DNA from: Gracilaria domingensis
Lineage: Eukaryota > Rhodophyta > Florideophyceae > Gracilariales > Gracilariaceae
Direction: 5' to 3'
Assembly: GCA_022539475.1 (NCBI GenBank)
Contig: VCMS01000399.1
Location: forward strand, 1 to 64,000
DNA length: 64,000 bases
This document shows positions 8,513 to 19,400 of the stretch, piece by piece; position 1 is the stretch's first letter; each line of letters opens with the position of its first letter. Under the pieces are notes generated by a model. The model ran no database searches and had not been told where the DNA came from. It was given only the letters and a program-made list of their open reading frames with translations. The position numbers and the translations under genes were made by a program.

Positions 8513-10960
8513 ATGGCCCCTCAACGTGCGGAGCATGCAGGTGGTAAACCGCGAAAGGCATATGTACCGCCGGAGCGCTGGGATACTGGGGTGGCCAAAC
8601 GTAGGAGCGCGGTCGTCCCACGAAGTAGTGCTACTAATGGGAGAGGTAGTAGCCGAGGCCGAGCACCTCGTGCTGGACTTCGCAAACCAAAATCTTCATC
8701 TACAGTATCGGAAGTAAAACCGAGAAGGAGGTCAGGAGCTTCCACATGCACTACGGAACGCACAGTAAGTGAAACCGTTCAAGCCAAGAATAGTGCAATG
8801 CGTGGGCCTGTTACACGCCACATGGCTGCAATGGAGGAGCCAAGGGTCAGTGATGATGGAAATGTAGATGTCAAAGCGATGAAAGGAAATAAGAGAAGAA
8901 CGGCTGTACGTCAGAATGTAAGGAGGACAAGAGGCAGTGGAGGAACAGAAGGTCCTCGTATCGATGATTGTTTCGACAAGGTGAGAACTGCGGATGACAA
9001 TGCGGAGATGGAAACCATGGATTGCGCCATCGTGAGAGCCGAACCTAGAGCCGAACCTGGGGATAGGGAGATACCCAGAAGCGCTGCCGGAACAGAACGT
9101 AACAGTTATGATTCGAGAAAAGTGAAGAGGAACGAGAAAATGAATGAGGGTGTCTCTCGTGCCAAGAAAGGCAGTGGAAGAAAGGAGCGGGAGTCCACGG
9201 ACGCAGTAGATATTCCAAGTGACGTCGAGGACAAGGATAACGTGGAAGCGAACGATAACGTGGACGCCGGAAATGCAACGCATATGGCTCCCATCGAAGG
9301 CAGGCATGATTCCGTCCCTCATATTGGGTCCAGACACAAGGAAGACGAAGACGAAGACGAGATACAACCGACCCCAGTCACAGGTGAGTCACAGAGAAAC
9401 AGGTTCAATCAGGTCAGAAGAAGGACGAACCATGGAAATGAGAATAGACGGGTGGGGAACGATCGGCAACCTGTCATAGCAAACGCCCGTAGAGAAGTAT
9501 GGAACGATAAAGATGTTGATCGTGGTGCTTTGTCACGGAGCTTTTCCGTGCATGGTGCAATGGAAGAAGATGAAGATGAATCCCTTACTCCGCGATACGA
9601 GCTTTTGGAAAAGATCGGGAAACTGAAGAGAGATCTGTATCGTACAATAGAGGACAAGCAAAGTCTGAAAATGAGCGTACGACTTGCTCAGAAGAACATA
9701 GAGCAACTGGAGGTTAAGGTCAGAGAACAAGAGGTTCTCATACACTCTTTGAGAAAGGCTCTCAGACGTGGAGGGAAAAGGAACGAACGTGACAGTAACA
9801 AGAGCAGGAAGCGGTACAACATTGACGTGAACGACGAGTTTGTTGGTGTTGCGAAGACCGTCTATGACTCCATACTTCAATACGCCAAAGACGAGACAAG
9901 AGAGCTATGCTTCGAGATGAGTATACCGGCAAGGAACTGGGGCAACCGAAGTGAGACAGTTGGACCTGAGAAAGACGACAGTGTGCTGGTTGTTGATGGG
10001 AAGGAGATAGTGCCACGGTGCCCAATGGATCTTGCCATGGAGATGAGGGCGTACACGCCATCCGTACGTGGTGGAGGCGACCATTTATTGATGCAAATTG
10101 TGGAGACGGAGGTAATGAAGCCACGTTGGGAATCTATCCGAGGAATGAAAATGGAAGATGACTGTGTGAAACAGTTAACGCACGACATTTGTTTGCGCAG
10201 AAGGTTGAAACAGGCTTTAAGTGATGCAATAGGTGTTCGAAAACGCCATGCGAAGGAGAAGTTATTGATGGGACTAGGTTACGACATGCTTGTAAGGACC
10301 CCGATAAAAAATGATGAAAGGGAGCAGAACAAGTATGAAATACAAACCAGAGAGGTACGTGAAAAACTCCTACCCGAAGATGCAAATGGATGTGAGATTC
10401 TGTCGTCGTGGAGAACTCAGAAGGTAGAAGATATATGTTTCTCGGGCTTTAACCCATATCATGCAACCGAAGGTGAACCATGTGACTTGCTTTTTCGGAA
10501 CAGCCTGAGCTTGGAGGTGCTGCGTGAGTTCATGGGCTACGACGTTTTACAAACAAGTTCGAGGAATACCGAAGAGAAGGATCCAGTGGATGGAACAATT
10601 ATGCATCTGGCATGTCTTGATGCCTGGATAGCGTCCGTTGTTCGCGCGACAGAGTCTGAACGAGGGAGAGGTGGTAAGAGACAAGTGTTGTTCTCCAACT
10701 TGTTCGGGAAATATCTACCACTGGCACTTGAGAGTATACTGAAGACAGTGAGGGTCCGCATGCAGCAGAGTTATCCAACAGAGTTCAGAAATGGCCCATC
10801 GAATACTGAAGATGCGCGGCATGGAAATGATGACCGGGTGGGCACTGTGGTTTACTGGATTCCGTCGAAAAGGAAAATGTACCTTGCTGTCCGAGAAGAT
10901 GTGTTTATGGGAAAGATCTCTGAGAAGCTCGGAGCTGCACTGGATTGCTATGTTGGATGA
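8513..10960 (+). CDS. Large basic coiled-coil protein of unknown function
   Basis: The start at 8513 (MAPQRAEHAGGKPRK) gives 815 residues; the frame stays open back to 8219, but the upstream 98 residues look non-coding. The first 350 residues are low-complexity and rich in Arg, Lys, Glu, Asp and Ser, with acidic runs (EDEDEDE). Residues about 357-425 form a strong predicted coiled coil with heptad-like Leu/Ile spacing (LLEKIGKLKRDL, NIEQLEVKVREQE). The rest is globular-looking with no domain I know (for example LEVLREFMGYDVL and LFGKYLPLALESIL). It follows the methyltransferase-SET gene on the same strand, about 460 bases downstream. It may be a nuclear structural partner or an element-encoded protein. 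No function is claimed. Confidence 0.65.
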   Translation: MAPQRAEHAGGKPRKAYVPPERWDTGVAKRRSAVVPRSSATNGRGSSRGRAPRAGLRKPKSSSTVSEVKPRRRSGASTCTTERTVSETVQAKNSAMRGPVTRHMAAMEEPRVSDDGNVDVKAMKGNKRRTAVRQNVRRTRGSGGTEGPRIDDCFDKVRTADDNAEMETMDCAIVRAEPRAEPGDREIPRSAAGTERNSYDSRKVKRNEKMNEGVSRAKKGSGRKERESTDAVDIPSDVEDKDNVEANDNVDAGNATHMAPIEGRHDSVPHIGSRHKEDEDEDEIQPTPVTGESQRNRFNQVRRRTNHGNENRRVGNDRQPVIANARREVWNDKDVDRGALSRSFSVHGAMEEDEDESLTPRYELLEKIGKLKRDLYRTIEDKQSLKMSVRLAQKNIEQLEVKVREQEVLIHSLRKALRRGGKRNERDSNKSRKRYNIDVNDEFVGVAKTVYDSILQYAKDETRELCFEMSIPARNWGNRSETVGPEKDDSVLVVDGKEIVPRCPMDLAMEMRAYTPSVRGGGDHLLMQIVETEVMKPRWESIRGMKMEDDCVKQLTHDICLRRRLKQALSDAIGVRKRHAKEKLLMGLGYDMLVRTPIKNDEREQNKYEIQTREVREKLLPEDANGCEILSSWRTQKVEDICFSGFNPYHATEGEPCDLLFRNSLSLEVLREFMGYDVLQTSSRNTEEKDPVDGTIMHLACLDAWIASVVRATESERGRGGKRQVLFSNLFGKYLPLALESILKTVRVRMQQSYPTEFRNGPSNTEDARHGNDDRVGTVVYWIPSKRKMYLAVREDVFMGKISEKLGAALDCYVG

Positions 10961-11084
10961 TGCAGTCGGGGAGACCGTATTTTCTACGACATAACTGCAG
11001 AGAGGGATGTGAGGGAAAGGTCTGTGCAAGAAGGATTACATGAGGAGAATTGGATAGAACGTCACTAATGCATTATGGTTTACG
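10961..11084. other. Spacer between the coiled-coil gene and the transposase remnant
   Basis: A short interval with no recognised signals. A terminal inverted repeat of the transposon was looked for here and near 14.5 kb, and none was found by eye. Confidence 0.4.
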
Positions 11085-11821
11085 TTACGAAAGTTTGGTG
11101 ATTGGATGGTAGTGTAAACGAGCTCGAGGATTGCGATAGAATCTGTTAATGTAGAATCGGTGGAACTTCCAGTGCAATGGAGGGAAAAAGAGGCGTGCGG
11201 GATAGTTTTGTCGGAGGATGTGTACCGAGCCTTTGATCGAAGAGAATGGGACGAGACCGAACCATGGGGATACAGATGCAGTTGTTGACCGTTTTAGAGA
11301 ATTGAAGGTTTGCAATGTGTGATCTTCCTCGTCATCCGTGGCCCAGCGGAGGGAAATGCAGTTCAAAGATTCGTCAATGTTATCCAACGGCTCCATTATC
11401 TCGAAGAAGCGAACAAAGGCAAATTCTGAATCGGAATTGCTTTGGTTACATCTGCTAAAGCGAACCAGGGCAAAGACTTTGCATACCCATGCGGTCGGGA
11501 AGTCACAACCGGGAGGAGGAGTTCCATTAACCAGGACGGTAGAGAATTTTGGGGACTTGGAAGGGCCGAAAGAAGTGGTTGCAAAAATACGTTCACACAA
11601 AGAGACCTCCGGCTCTCGCAGTCTAATGCATTGAAAGTGACGATCGTAGTCATCCAGCGAGGGGCAGAATCCAGAAAAATGTAAGCGGAGTTGACGACGG
11701 TGATTTTGATGTCATGGGGGTTGTCCAACGGTTGAAGAGTTTCTAAGCTTAGGCTACGGAAGGAAGAGAGGGCGTCGCGAGAGATTTGGTTGATGAACTG
11801 CAATGTAGTTTTGGAGAACAA
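11085..11821 (-). pseudogene. C-terminal part of the Plavaka-like transposase, in shifted frames
   Basis: Two overlapping minus-strand frames (11821-11396 and 11600-11085) follow the central region. The second has VCKVFALVRFS, FAFVRFFEIMEP and an aromatic WFGLVPFSSIKGSVHILRQ segment, as in the C-terminal part of Plavaka-like proteins, where a conserved ALVRWF-type motif is followed by a block ending in vI-x-I. The frame change between the central frame and these pieces implies an intron or a frameshift near 11.85-11.9 kb and another near 11.5 kb. Confidence 0.55.
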
Positions 11822-11899
11822 ATCTGTGAGAGCAGATGACGGGACGTTTGGATGGGACCGTAGATACTTGTCGGCCGTGATGATGTCGAAGAGGGAGAA

Positions 11900-13558
11900 T
11901 TAACTACCATCACGAACCATGGAGGGACACCGCTGCGACAAACGACTGGCCGAGTTGGTAGACATGGAGAAGTGTTTCCTTACCGAGATGGAGTGTAAGA
12001 AATCCTGCGACTCTTGGATTGAGTCCACTGTTTCCTTATGCGCAGTTGATCTTCTGCGAGAGGTACGGCGGTAGTGGTTCTTGAAGAGGAGATGCGCGTG
12101 CTCGTACACACCTGCATCACCGAAATGGAGGCCTCTGTATCGACGGATGTCTGGAATGATGTGATCCAGGAGATGGAATTTGAGAGTACGAAAGTTGGAG
12201 GCCTGGTATGGACCCAAAACTGAGACAGTTTGAGTCTTGAAGTTCTTGATGAGAGTCTCCAAAGAGCGTAAGCGATCATCAGTCCATTCTGAGGCAGTGT
12301 GGTAGTGAAGAACGTTATTGACGAGATCGACGTAAGAGGTGAAAATGGTGTTTATTGGGGCGGGAGATACTTCACCGCAGCAACGGTCGAAGAATGCACC
12401 GATGAAGAGGAAGACCATGTCGAGGGCGCGATAGTCCTTTGCTTCTAGAATGCCTCTGATTCCGTCAGTGGTGAAGAAGCCGTTGAGAGACTTACCCTTT
12501 TCAGATGTCGAGAAATCAATATGAAGCCCTGGAGCCGGAAACGAGCGTTCGATGTCAGCTAGGATGGAGTTGGCGTGAGTAAGAATAGATGTTCTGATGG
12601 ACCGAAACGACCTGGAGGATCCATTGAAGCCCACGGAAGTGTGAAGAGAATCGGACTTCAGGCGTTCGATTGTGGCAAGTTTGATGAGTTTAGAGATGCC
12701 AAGGTGAAAGTTGTGAAGGGGCTCGAAGGAGAAGATTGAATAAGGAGTGAGCACTGAAGAGATGTTGAGAAGAGGGTAAGATTCCAGAAAGGACTTGTAT
12801 GGAGAGAGAGAGGTGGAGTGGAGAAGTTCTGCAGCTTCTTCTTTGAGGTTCCTTGCAACCCGTGGTCTATGGGAGAGGAGAGCAGAATCTGCCTCGAGAA
12901 GTAGGTCATCATGTCTTTTTCTGGTTTGCAAAGTGTGTGAGAGGGTTCGCTCTGTGAAAGTAGGTTGGCAGAGGTTGAGTTTTGAACGAGGGAAGAGACA
13001 CCGGTGGCAGGGTTTGCTTGGCTTTGTGCCATGAAGTACTGCGAGAATGTCCTTGGCTTCGGGGATGTCAGCGCTGTAGTTGGAGATGACTGGATGGCAT
13101 TGACGAAGGACTCCTTTGGCGTCGCGGAAGGGAAAACCCTTCATACCGATATGATACAGAGGTTTGAGGATGGTTTCTAGGAACTCCTGGACGAGCTGCA
13201 TGCGCACAATGCGGGTCACGCTGGGGGTTGAGGGAGCTACTCCCAAGGAATCTGTGTCAGTGGAGGACGAATCGGAGGTGAAGGATGTGGGTATGTATCC
13301 GACGAGTGTGTAGTTCTGCGTGATGCACTTTCTGCGGAAGGAGTCATTGAAATTGAGGAGGGTGATGTGAAGAGGATACGACGTACCAGAAGAACTTTTC
13401 AAAGAAGTGGAAGACTTGTCTGAATATAGTTGAACGAGGCCTACGAACGAGTCTGTGCCGGTGATACTGGGATCGTGCCAGATGACGTCGGGGTCCGGAG
13501 AATGCATGATATGCCTCTTGATAGTCGTGACGACATGGCGGCCGAGTTCCGAAGCCAT
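11900..13558 (-). CDS. Plavaka/CACTA-like transposase, central region
   Basis: A 552-codon frame. Signatures in order: YSDKSSTSL…YPLHITLLNFNDSFRRK…LVGYIPT (about residues 44-92), which matches the Plavaka segment with D-K, P-Y, I-x-N and RRK; a Cys pair in KPCHRCLFPRSK (about 180-195); FEPLHNFHLGISKLI (about 273-287), equivalent to the D-x-H-x-x-x-x-G catalytic-region motif; and LKFHLLDHIIPDIRRY with GVYEHAHLLFKNHYRRTSRR (about 480-520), equivalent to the late K-x-H…E-x-x-H-K block. In this family the protein cuts and pastes the element through an RNase H-fold core. The ATG at 13558 may not be the true start, as earlier coding sequence lies upstream in other frames. Catalytic residues were assigned by resemblance only. 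Confidence 0.65.
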   Translation of the reverse strand: MASELGRHVVTTIKRHIMHSPDPDVIWHDPSITGTDSFVGLVQLYSDKSSTSLKSSSGTSYPLHITLLNFNDSFRRKCITQNYTLVGYIPTSFTSDSSSTDTDSLGVAPSTPSVTRIVRMQLVQEFLETILKPLYHIGMKGFPFRDAKGVLRQCHPVISNYSADIPEAKDILAVLHGTKPSKPCHRCLFPRSKLNLCQPTFTERTLSHTLQTRKRHDDLLLEADSALLSHRPRVARNLKEEAAELLHSTSLSPYKSFLESYPLLNISSVLTPYSIFSFEPLHNFHLGISKLIKLATIERLKSDSLHTSVGFNGSSRSFRSIRTSILTHANSILADIERSFPAPGLHIDFSTSEKGKSLNGFFTTDGIRGILEAKDYRALDMVFLFIGAFFDRCCGEVSPAPINTIFTSYVDLVNNVLHYHTASEWTDDRLRSLETLIKNFKTQTVSVLGPYQASNFRTLKFHLLDHIIPDIRRYRGLHFGDAGVYEHAHLLFKNHYRRTSRRRSTAHKETVDSIQESQDFLHSISVRKHFSMSTNSASRLSQRCPSMVRDGS

Positions 13559-14081
13559 AGGGTGTGCGATTGCGGTAGTTCCTGTTCTTGAAGCTTGTTT
13601 GACTGGATGAAAGAAGGAGTTGCTGTGGGATGCGAGACGAAGTTGTTGTAGGAGAACCTGAACGGGGTCCCTGAGGTAGAGGGTGGTGGAGAAGTTTTGG
13701 TTTTTGTCATGGATGATGGTTGAGGTGAACCCAATGGAGCTGACTGTTTCTTCGAAGATTTTGGAGTGCAGTTTCAGACATTCGGCAGCGGAAGTGATGG
13801 AGGTCTGGAAGAGGGAAGAGGGAAAGGTGGATTGCTTGAGAATGTTGATGAGCTCGTCAGCAGAACGCTTTCCGAGTTTTGTGGCGATGGAGGATATGTA
13901 GGTGACGAGGTTATGGATGTGGTCTTTCTGTGAGGGGGAGAGGGGGAGAAGGCGTTACCTGAGCCTGTGGAAGGGGACTGGGAGGCGAGTTGGTGATGCG
14001 GGCTGAGTATCTGTGCTGCGTCGGATGAGCGTAGGGAGAGAGCAAGCTGTTCCTGGAGATAAGGGTCGTCGTCTGCGAGTG

Positions 14082-14300
14082 CTACGTTATCGGACGGGCG
14101 GTTAGAGGGGGGAAGGAAGGGGGTTCGGTGTTGTTGAGTCTGCGGCGCTTGGTTCGGGGAGGGAAGTGGGATCCTCGATGAGGTGTTGCAGTGAGAAACG
14201 GGTTTGGGTCATTCCTGTGTCTGCATCGCTTCTGATGCCGGGCGAGAGAGGCGAGGGACTGTGTATTGAATGAGCAGCGGGGGAAACAACAGTTGTGCAT
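14082..14300 (-). pseudogene. N-terminal C2H2 finger of the Plavaka-like transposase
   Basis: From the ATG at 14300 the frame encodes MHNCCFPRCSFNTQSLASLARHQKRCRHR, a C2H2/C2HC-like finger (Cys-x4-Cys, then His-x-x-x-Cys or His), followed by a Pro/Arg-rich tail, and stops at 14082. Plavaka transposases commonly start with such a finger. The interval 13.56-14.08 kb has no single open frame that ties this to the central region, so splicing or decay is needed to explain it. Confidence 0.5.
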
Positions 14301-14652
14301 GGCTGGGTGAGAGGGTATGAAAGTAGTGAGGGAAGTTGCTTGCAGAGGGAGGTCGGTGGTGATGGTGCGGCGCAGAATCTTGGAGCACCCTGCAGGGGAG
14401 AGTATAAAGTGTGTGTATACGCCACCAACTCCACCGTGCACGTGATCGTTTACGTACCTTTCCTGCATGTTTCAGTGTGGGGAGGATTTCGAACTTTTCT
14501 GAACACAACTTTCAAAAAGTTTCGCGGACTGCGCATTACGCGGCCGGCGATGATTGACGTACAGTGTGGCTGCGATTGAAGTTCTTCTTCTGTGAGCTTC
14601 AGTGGCGTTGCCTCTCAGAGTCCTGTCCTGGGATGTGAAACGTGCGAAAAAG

Positions 14653-15900
14653 GTAAGTCGAGGCGTAAATGTTTGATATGGCGAATATGCGCGACTCTGA
14701 CCAGTGTTTTTGCGCGGCGGCGGCTGTGTGCGAGAATGAGCGCGACAGGTTCATGAAGCTGCAGCGTGCGGAATCTTTGGATTGGAACCGGAGTAGTTCA
14801 GGTTTTTTATGTTTGGGACGCGTACTGAATGGGTTCAATGTAAGTGAGACCTTTTGATGCTGATGGTGTTTGCGAAGTCTAACTGCGGAACGTTACGTGA
14901 TTTTGCGAGACGCACGGAGAGGATTTGGAAGCAGGTTAGCGTGAATGTCTTGGGTGGGGGCCTATGGGTAAGTTTGAGAAGCTTTTTGTTCGACTTTTGA
15001 TGTGAATGCTAACTGGATAATGTTGTATGCGTATGCGTAGGGCTTTTGGGACAGTTTGATGCGTGTTGTCGAGGGTATTGGTGAGGTAGGGGACACATGG
15101 TAAGTAGATCAGTGTTCATTTGAGAATGTTTCGAAGAGCGAAGAGTTAGCTAACGAGATATGTGACTGCGCGGCGGGGGCTCTTTGCGAGAATGAGCGCG
15201 ATAGGTTCATGGAGTTATAGCGTGCGGGATCTTTGGATTGGAAGTGGAATGGGGATGGGGCGGAAGGCGGTGGTTTACTTCGTTTCCTATGTGTAACGTG
15301 TTTCTTTAGGTGAAGTGGATAAGGGAGAATGGTTACGATGTGGCTGGGTGGTTGGGTTTCTAGAGGAATCATGCTAATGACCCTGAACTCTGACGAACAA
15401 GAGTTTGGGGTCATGGAAAGAATGATTACCTCAACGGAGGCCTTCCAGGTAATCATTCTTTGCCATTACTCCAAATTCTTGTTCGTCAGAGTTCGGTGTA
15501 GATGGCAAGGTACGCGTCGGGGTAAGTACGAGATGTTTTTTGTTCGAGTTCTGATAAGAATGCTAACTGGTTACTGTTTTTTGTGTATGTGCAGGATTTT
15601 CGGGACAGTTTGATTCATGTTTTCGAGGCTATTGGTGAGGTAGGGACACATGGTAAGTAGATAAGTGTGCATTTGGGAAAGTTTCGAAGATAGAAAAGTA
15701 TCTAACGGAGTATTTGACTAGCTTGTGTTTGTGCATGTGCAGGTGCGTTGGATGGCAATGGATCGGTGGCGGTGCTGGAAATTGTGCAGTTGAGATGTTT
15801 TCGAGGGAGTTGGGGAGATGAAGATGGCCAAGAATGTTGAGGTAAGTGTGTTTATTTCCATGTTGGGATGGACGAAGAGACTAGGCAACAGAAAACTAAC
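14653..15900 (+). repeat. Duplicated exon-like units with seven GTAAGT sites
   Basis: A unit seen at about 14697-15140 recurs at about 15160-15690. Landmarks shared by both copies: a stretch encoding CENERDRFMKL…SLDW (14736-14787 and 15187-15243), GAATGCTAACTGG (about 15005 and 15556), and a block GGGACAGTTTGAT…GGTGAGGTAGGG…CACATGGTAAGTAGAT (15049-15108 and 15602-15661). A weaker third copy of the last block ends at 15847. GTAAGT occurs on the plus strand at 14653, 14840, 14968, 15100, 15522, 15653 and 15842. These could be donors of a gene with small exons and short introns, or part of an unrecognised repeat. No long open frame spans the region. Confidence 0.5.
15379..15499. mobile_element. 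121-bp foldback element inside the second copy of the duplicated unit
   Basis: Two 53-base arms (15379-15431 and 15447-15499) are near-perfect inverted copies separated by a 15-base loop. There are about six mismatches and one gap by eye. The first copy of the surrounding duplication lacks it, and the second is longer by about 100 bases, which fits insertion after the duplication. Family unknown. Confidence 0.7.
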
Positions 15901-16449
15901 CAAGGGGATGTCTACATTGAGGGCAACGAGAGCATTTTCAGGGTATCTATTCGGTGAGTTTCGATGCGTAATTATCTTCCAAATGATACAGGGCTTCTTT
16001 CGTGATGTCAGAATGGATTTTCGGGGGTGGGAAGTAGGGTGGAGATGTGTGCGATGACCGGTTTGGACCTGTTTTCATGTGGTGCTATACCTTGCATGAA
16101 CCTGCAATACTGCATCAATAACATTCATTTCTGCTAGGATGGAACTTCCACCGTGCTTTCGGACCGATGGCTCTTTTGGACCGATGGACCGGTAGTACTA
16201 GTGAACTAGCAGAAATGGAAGTTAGTTCTAAGATTCTAGCAACTTTCATATTTCTTAGAAATAGCTCGTAGTTTGAAAGTCAAGCCTAGTATTCCATTCA
16301 AACCATACTGCAGAATCTGGAGTTTACTCTAGTTTTTCTTCCACTTCAAACTTCCACTAATCGCAATTTAACATATGAAATACTAGCATTTTTTTTCTGC
16401 GATTTTTGGACTGTAAACTAGCATCCCGGAAACACAGACGAACGGTAGT
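15901..16449. other. Non-coding spacer
   Basis: No gene is seen. An 11-base inverted pair (ATTTCTGCTAG at 16129-16139 and its complement at 16206-16216) flanks a stretch in which GGACCGATGG recurs. It is AT-rich at the right. The spacer ends where element 1 begins. Confidence 0.4.
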
Positions 16450-19400
16450 ACTTCCGTTTGACGAATCTCCCGGCCTTCACGGGGATAACCGTTTCAGTGA
16501 CAGAAGTGCGTACGGCACTCCATTGGCAGGGCGGCGGTTGGCCCGGCCACGGGGCTTGTGCCACGAGCTCTGATTGGCTCTTCGCCGCGGATTAGCGACC
16601 ACGACAATCGTGCGCGTGCCGTGCTCGGCCATCCGTTCGCGAAAGGTCGCCGACCGCTCATTAGGGCTTTCCAAGTTGTAGCGTGCATCGCGTGGCACGC
16701 ACCTGGGTCTGTCAGGCCCCGTGTCACGTAGATTGCACTCTTGCAGTGGTGGCGGTGTTCCAAGTCTCCACACGCGACGTGGTTCACACTGTAGAGTGTC
16801 GGCTTTCAAGAAAGCGTTAAAAGTCCCACAAGGGAGTCCATTATGACTGATAACATTCCGCACAACTCGTTCACAAGATCCTCCTGTTCAGGGATGCAGT
16901 GCTATTCTTCCGCGTGCAGCGGCTGGTCCGAATCAGCGGAAACCGTTGTCACAGTTCGGCTGTGCTTCTCAGCGCGGTTACGCGATTTCAAGCGGTTAGA
17001 GGTCCCAAAGTGGGTAGTTGCTTCTGCGGCGGCGTCGCGCCTCTCGCGGGCACGTTCCACAAGGCAACTGTGCCACTAGATTCTCCTACGGGGGCTACTG
17101 GATTGTCAGTGTGGATCACATTTCCCGTGGTTGGGGAACCGGGCGACACCGGAGTATCAATGCCATTCGCAAAAGCTGCGGTACCCTCCCCATCCTTAGG
17201 TGGCTCCACGGGCTCCATCAGAAGATGGGGTGGGGGGGTGACTCCTGTAGTTACTCGTGCAAAGTCGTTGGAATTAGTCCAAGTAGTAGCAAGTTCAGTT
17301 CTGTGGGCAGAAGTACCGACTGTAGGTAGATCAATTAATCCTCGATCCGGCTGCGGAAGAATCGCCGGGCGCGCTGGTAAGGTAGCAGCCGTCGACGGTT
17401 CTGCCTCCTGTTGAGGGTCCCTTGATTGGGTATTGGCTGAGGTAGCGGTGGGTGGAGTCGGGGCGGGCACATCGCGGTCACGCGAGATTCGTTCATGATC
17501 TCCGTCAATGTCGAGTACGACAGTATCCAGATTGACGAAAATGACGCGATATGGTCCATCAGCGATGGGGGAGAGCTTGTGTCTCTTTTCCTTGTCAGGA
17601 TTGTAATACTCCTTTCGAAGGAACACAAAGCTGTTTGGCTCTACCACCACTGGTGTACCGCGAAGTTGGCGATCGAAATTACGCTTGTACGTAAGCTGTG
17701 CCTTGTCCATGGCCTTCCAGCTACCGGTACCATCTCGGTTAACCAATTTTTCTAGGTTTCCTTTTACATCCGTCGTGACGGGAAAGACGCTAGCATCGGT
17801 TGTGATTCGATTGCTACCGGTGGCGGTATCCTCGAAAGAACGAGTTCAAACGGCGAACGCTTTGTTACCCGATGCATCTGGGTGTTATACGCGTACGTAA
17901 TAGCATCGGTGTACAAGTCCTAATCCTTTGGGTGATCCGCAACATATGATCGTAATGCGTTAAGCATTGTACGATTAAATCGTTCTACCTGCCCATTACA
18001 CTACGGATGGTAGGTTGTAGTAAACAAATTCTTGACATCCAAGATACGGCATACGTTCATAAGGAACTTTGACGCAAACTGCGAGCAATTGTCTGAAAGC
18101 AGATTAACGGGTGGTCCGTAAGTGAAGACCCAATGCGTCACAAATGCTTGTGCAACTGCTGCTGCAGTGATACGCTTCAACGCAACCGTTCGCATTAACT
18201 TCGAAAACCTGTCCGTGATAACCAGGAGATACCTGTGACCGCGTGGGGTTCGAATTAATTTGCCCAGAATGTCGATAGCGACGAACTCCAAAGCAGCCCG
18301 GGCTGGAAACAGCGTCATCGACTTCGAATTTCGTCGTAGTTTGACGTTGTTTTTGGCGCACTCCGTGCATGAACGGCGTACTGCATAGCAGTCGAATGCC
18401 ATAGCTGGCCAATAAAAGTGTCTTCGGAAAGTTAGATACAACTTCCTGCCACCAGGGTGTCCCCCAATCTTTGCATAGTGGGATATATGGAGAACCCTCC
18501 ATTGTAAGGAGTGTGGAACCACAATTTGAGGGCGTGGCCCAACAATCCTAACAAGGAATCCCTGATCGTTAGTGAGAAATGGTATCTAATCCCCCGTTGA
18601 GTCGGGCCCTTATCTGAGTACGGAAAGGATCCCCGTATTGTTCACGTATTACCTCTTCAGCGGTAATGGGTTCAAATGAGCCAGGCGGTGGCTCGACCGT
18701 TTCTGCGGCAAGAATATCGTCACAGATTCATCCGTAATTTCGGAGTCTTCCTCCCAGCCTTCCACCAAGAAGCATGGTATGTCGTCGTCGTCGACATGTT
18801 CTGCCTCACCAGACGTTCCTAACCGGGAAAGCGCATTAGCCTGCATATTCAGGGTGCCCCGTTTGTACCGGATATCAAAATCGAATTCCGATAGAAGGAG
18901 ACGCCAACGCATAAGGCGACTCGATGGCTCGGAGATCTCCATAAGCCAGCGGAGAGCCGAATGATCTGTATGTATCTGGGAATGGGTTCCCATGAGATAG
19001 GGTCTTAAGGTAGACAGAGCCCAAACGACGGCGAGACACTCTTTCTCAGAGACTGAGTAATTACGTTCATGCACGTTCAATGAACGAGACCAGTATCCAA
19101 CTGGACGTCGCTCGCCTTCCTTCGAGATTTGAAACAATGCACACCCCACTTGGTGGTCACTGGAATCAGTATCAACTCATATGGAAGCCCTGGTGTGGGC
19201 AACGCCAAAATCGGCGGAGACGTTACAGCGTCGATTAACGACGAGAAGGCGGATGCTTCCGCATCGCCAAAGGGTTCCAGTTTAACTGGCTATCCTTTTC
19301 TGAGGAGAGAGTTGATAGGAGCTGCAGTATCAGCAAAAATCGGGACGAACCGATGGTAGACATTACACAAACCGAGAAATGATCGGAGTTCCGTTTGAGT

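Larger units (their letters stand above)
11085..14300 (-). mobile_element. Decayed Plavaka/CACTA-like DNA transposon (transposase region)
   Basis: A minus-strand transposase can be followed from a C2H2 finger (14300-14082) through a long catalytic-region frame (13558-11900) to C-terminal pieces (11821-11085). This domain order (N-terminal zinc finger, RNase H-like transposase core, C-terminal segment with a WFG-type motif) is that of Plavaka-like members of the CACTA clan common in fungi and also seen in algae. Frame changes between pieces, and near 13.6-14.0 kb, show that it is no longer intact or that it has introns. Terminal repeats are not visible. Confidence 0.65.

Noticed and set aside
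16444-16448. GGTAG as a target duplication of element 1 (also found after its LTR at 24534)
   Set aside because: The left edge has no LTR next to it, and a 5-base match arises easily by chance; kept only as a curiosity.
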